From Paucidesulfovibrio sp036541255 (GTDB lineage Bacteria > Desulfobacterota > Desulfovibrionia > Desulfovibrionales > Desulfovibrionaceae): DNA of 8,175 nucleotides. Shown here one piece after another: positions 6,774 to 8,175 of the stretch (position 1 is the stretch's first letter; each line of letters opens with the position of its first letter). Position numbers and translations under genes: made by a program. Under the pieces are notes generated by a model. It saw only the letters and a program-made list of their open reading frames with translations, had not been told where the DNA came from and did no database searches. The stretch spans positions 1-8,175 of the forward strand of contig JAZHDD010000004.1 in assembly GCA_036541255.1 (NCBI GenBank), read 5' to 3'.

Positions 6774-7537
6774 GCCAGGATGCGGTTCAAAAGCGGGAAT
6801 ATTTTCCGCGCGGCCTCGTTCAACCGAAAGCAGGCTATCTATTTTCTCTGGATGCCCTGCTGCTGGCTTGTTTTGCCGATCTTCGCCCCGGCAGCAGGGG
6901 TATGGACCTGGGCACGGGGTGCGGCGTGGTTGCCTTAGCCACACTGCTCCGCTCCGGCCAGCCTTTGCCGCGCATTATCGGCCTGGACAGGGACCCGGCC
7001 ATGGTGGACGTGGCCCGCGCCAATAGCCGTTTGCTTGGCTTCGAAGATGTTTTTGATGTCGAATCGGGCGACGTTTCGTCATACAAGCCCGCTGGAAACG
7101 CTTTTGATTTCATGCTGTGCAACCCGCCGTATCGCTTTGAGGGAGCAGGGCGGGTGAGCCCTGCGCCGGGCCGGGCCAGTGCCCGGTTCGAGTCCGAATC
7201 CGGGCTGGAGGCCTTTGTCCGCGTGGCGCGTCAGGGGCTCAAGGACAAGGGGCGCTTCTGCCTCGTGCATTTACCGGAGCGTTTGCCCGATATTTTGGAA
7301 TGTCTGCGCGGCCATGGACTGGAACCCAAGCGGCTCAGGTTTGTGCACGGCCATGCCCAGGCTCCGGCGCGCATCGTGCTGCTGGAGGCGCGCAAGAACA
7401 GCGGGCAGTCGCTTGCGGTGGAGCCGCCCCTGCTGCTCTATGCGGGAAAGGCTCCGGATGCGCCCTTGCTCCCGTCGGCCCTTGCGTTTTGCCCCTATTT
7501 GGGGTGCAATGCCCGCATGCCGGAGGAAAAAGGATGA
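6770..7537 (+). CDS. N6-adenine-specific methyltransferase, tRNA1(Val)-A37 TrmN6/YfiC-like
   Basis: The 255-residue, SAM-dependent Rossmann-fold methyltransferase has the SAM-binding motif DLGTGCG (46-52), an acidic residue ending the second strand (GLDRDPAM, 71-78) and the NPPY catalytic motif (118-121) typical of enzymes that methylate the exocyclic amino group of adenine. The N-terminal YFPRGLVQPKAGYLFSLDAL resembles the YfiC/TrmN6 family, which modifies A37 of tRNA1(Val) in E. coli, so an RNA substrate is more likely than DNA; this assignment is by family resemblance. The GTG at 6770 is chosen because it shares GTGA with the murJ stop and opens directly on the conserved N-terminus. The frame is open further upstream, but that sequence lies inside murJ. 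There is no obvious ribosome binding site, consistent with coupling to murJ. The last ~35 residues form a tail beyond the core. Its stop overlaps the next start (ATGA). Confidence 0.85.
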   Translation: MSQDAVQKREYFPRGLVQPKAGYLFSLDALLLACFADLRPGSRGMDLGTGCGVVALATLLRSGQPLPRIIGLDRDPAMVDVARANSRLLGFEDVFDVESGDVSSYKPAGNAFDFMLCNPPYRFEGAGRVSPAPGRASARFESESGLEAFVRVARQGLKDKGRFCLVHLPERLPDILECLRGHGLEPKRLRFVHGHAQAPARIVLLEARKNSGQSLAVEPPLLLYAGKAPDAPLLPSALAFCPYLGCNARMPEEKG

Positions 7538-7983
7538 AGCGCGAGGAACTGTTGCGGCGCCTTGCCCCTTGCGGACTGAATTGCGGCAAGTGCGTGGCCT
7601 TTGCGGGCGGCCCTGTTCAGGAGCACGCCCAGGCCCTGGCCGGATTGCTCGGAGACAATTTCGCGAGCTATGCCGAGCGGTTCACGCCCATGCAGCCCGA
7701 ATTCGCGGGCTACCCGGTCTTTAGGACCGTGTTGGACCTGCTGTCTCGTGGCGATTGCACGGGCTGCCGGGGCCAGGGCTGCCTGTTCCAGGCCTGCGAG
7801 GTTACACGGTGCGTGCGCGAACAGGGCGTGGATTTTTGCTTCGAGTGCGCCGAGTTTCCCTGCGACAGGCACGGCATGCCCGAACCCCTGGCAGCGCGCT
7901 GGCAGGCCAACAACGAACGCATGAAGATGATTGGAGTCGAGGCCTTCCACAACAATATCCGCGAAAAGCCGCGCTATCCCTAG
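7534..7983 (+). CDS. Cysteine-rich DUF3795-type protein, putative metal-binding
   Basis: The 149-residue soluble protein carries 11 cysteines: 13, 17, 20, 75, 78, 83, 88, 93, 102, 105 and 110. The pattern APCGLNCGKC near the start, GDCTGCRGQGC, then C..TRCV...GVDFCFECAEFPC, fits the DUF3795 family. The biochemical function of that family is unknown to me; the spacing suggests zinc or iron-sulfur binding. The C-terminal part has ARWQANNERMKMIG and a short basic end. ATG 7534 overlaps the methyltransferase stop by four bases (ATGA) and has GGAGG (7522-7526) at an ideal 7 bases, so it is translated strongly as part of the same message. A longer open frame begins upstream at 7300 but only as sequence inside the methyltransferase gene. 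There is no signal peptide or membrane segment. Confidence 0.85.
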   Translation: MKREELLRRLAPCGLNCGKCVAFAGGPVQEHAQALAGLLGDNFASYAERFTPMQPEFAGYPVFRTVLDLLSRGDCTGCRGQGCLFQACEVTRCVREQGVDFCFECAEFPCDRHGMPEPLAARWQANNERMKMIGVEAFHNNIREKPRYP

Positions 7984-8034
7984 GCTGGCTTGCCGCTTCC
8001 GGCCCCAACGAAACCGCATCGTCACAAAACCGTC

Positions 8035-8175
8035 ATGATACAACGCATTATTCTCGACGACTTTCAGGCCCACAAGCACACGGAACTGGCCCTCGGGCCG
8101 GGCGTGACCGTGCTCACGGGCCCCAACAACAGCGGCAAGTCCGCAATAGTCGAGGCCTTGCGCTGTCTGGCCACA
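8035..8175 (+). CDS. SMC/RecF/Rad50-like AAA ATPase, N-terminal fragment
   Basis: Forty-seven codons are visible before the window ends, with no stop. The product begins MIQRIILDDFQAHKHTELAL, the usual opening of SMC-, RecF- and Rad50-type ATPases (a strand, F..H, another strand). This is followed by a complete Walker A motif, GPNNSGKS (residues 29-36), and then AIVEALRC. Such proteins act in DNA repair, chromosome dynamics or nuclease complexes; OLD-family ATPases also start this way. Which one cannot be told from the fragment: Walker B, signature motif and any coiled coil or TOPRIM domain lie beyond the edge. It starts 51 bases after the DUF3795 stop, without a visible terminator between them. 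No clear Shine-Dalgarno sequence precedes ATG 8035, but no better in-frame start was seen. Confidence 0.82.
   Translation, partial: MIQRIILDDFQAHKHTELALGPGVTVLTGPNNSGKSAIVEALRCLAT

Noticed and set aside
7984..8034. Possible terminator or promoter between the DUF3795 and ATPase genes
   Set aside because: I found no stem with a T run and no good -35/-10 or -24/-12 pair in these 51 bases.

Overview
The window is a stretch of GC-rich bacterial chromosome (roughly 60 % G+C or more, judged by eye) with every supported gene on the + strand. Protein style, codon use and gene content (a PaaK-type ligase, an O-GlcNAc-transferase-like TPR protein, a ChaN lipoprotein, a possible sigma-54 promoter) suggest a Gram-negative delta-proteobacterium of the Desulfovibrionales type. 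That assignment is inference; no rRNA or other taxonomic marker is present.

Layout. (1) 1-296 is the 3' end of a phenylacetate-CoA-ligase-like gene, closed by a clear intrinsic terminator at 318-352. (2) 353-562 is the main non-coding gap. It holds a candidate sigma-54 promoter and a 12-bp perfect palindrome and probably starts a new transcription unit. (3) 563-2248 encodes two lipoproteins: a ChaN-type haem-binding-family protein with a C-terminal PDZ domain, and a small unrecognised lipoprotein. (4) 2254-4242 encodes a seven-TPR protein fused to an OGT/SPINDLY-type glycosyltransferase domain. (5) 4264-5094 is mutM, the base-excision-repair glycosylase for oxidised purines. (6) 5154-6773 is murJ, the lipid II flippase. 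(7) 6770-7537 is a TrmN6/YfiC-like N6-adenine methyltransferase, overlapping murJ by 4 bases. (8) 7534-7983 is a cysteine-rich DUF3795 protein, overlapping the methyltransferase by 4 bases. (9) 8035 to the window edge is the N-terminus of an SMC/RecF/Rad50-like ATPase with an intact Walker A motif.

From 563 onward the gaps are short (-4 to 59 bases) and no terminator is visible, so these genes could be one long operon. They serve different processes: envelope lipoproteins, protein glycosylation, DNA repair, peptidoglycan precursor export, RNA methylation and a DNA-associated ATPase. This looks like a mixed housekeeping cluster. I see no mobile element, CRISPR array, tRNA, rRNA, phage or obvious defence system. 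The points most worth a second look are the ligase tail without the usual GK motif, the ChaN-PDZ fusion, the sigma-54-like site, and the overlapping murJ / methyltransferase / DUF3795 trio. Nothing here clearly amounts to an undescribed system.
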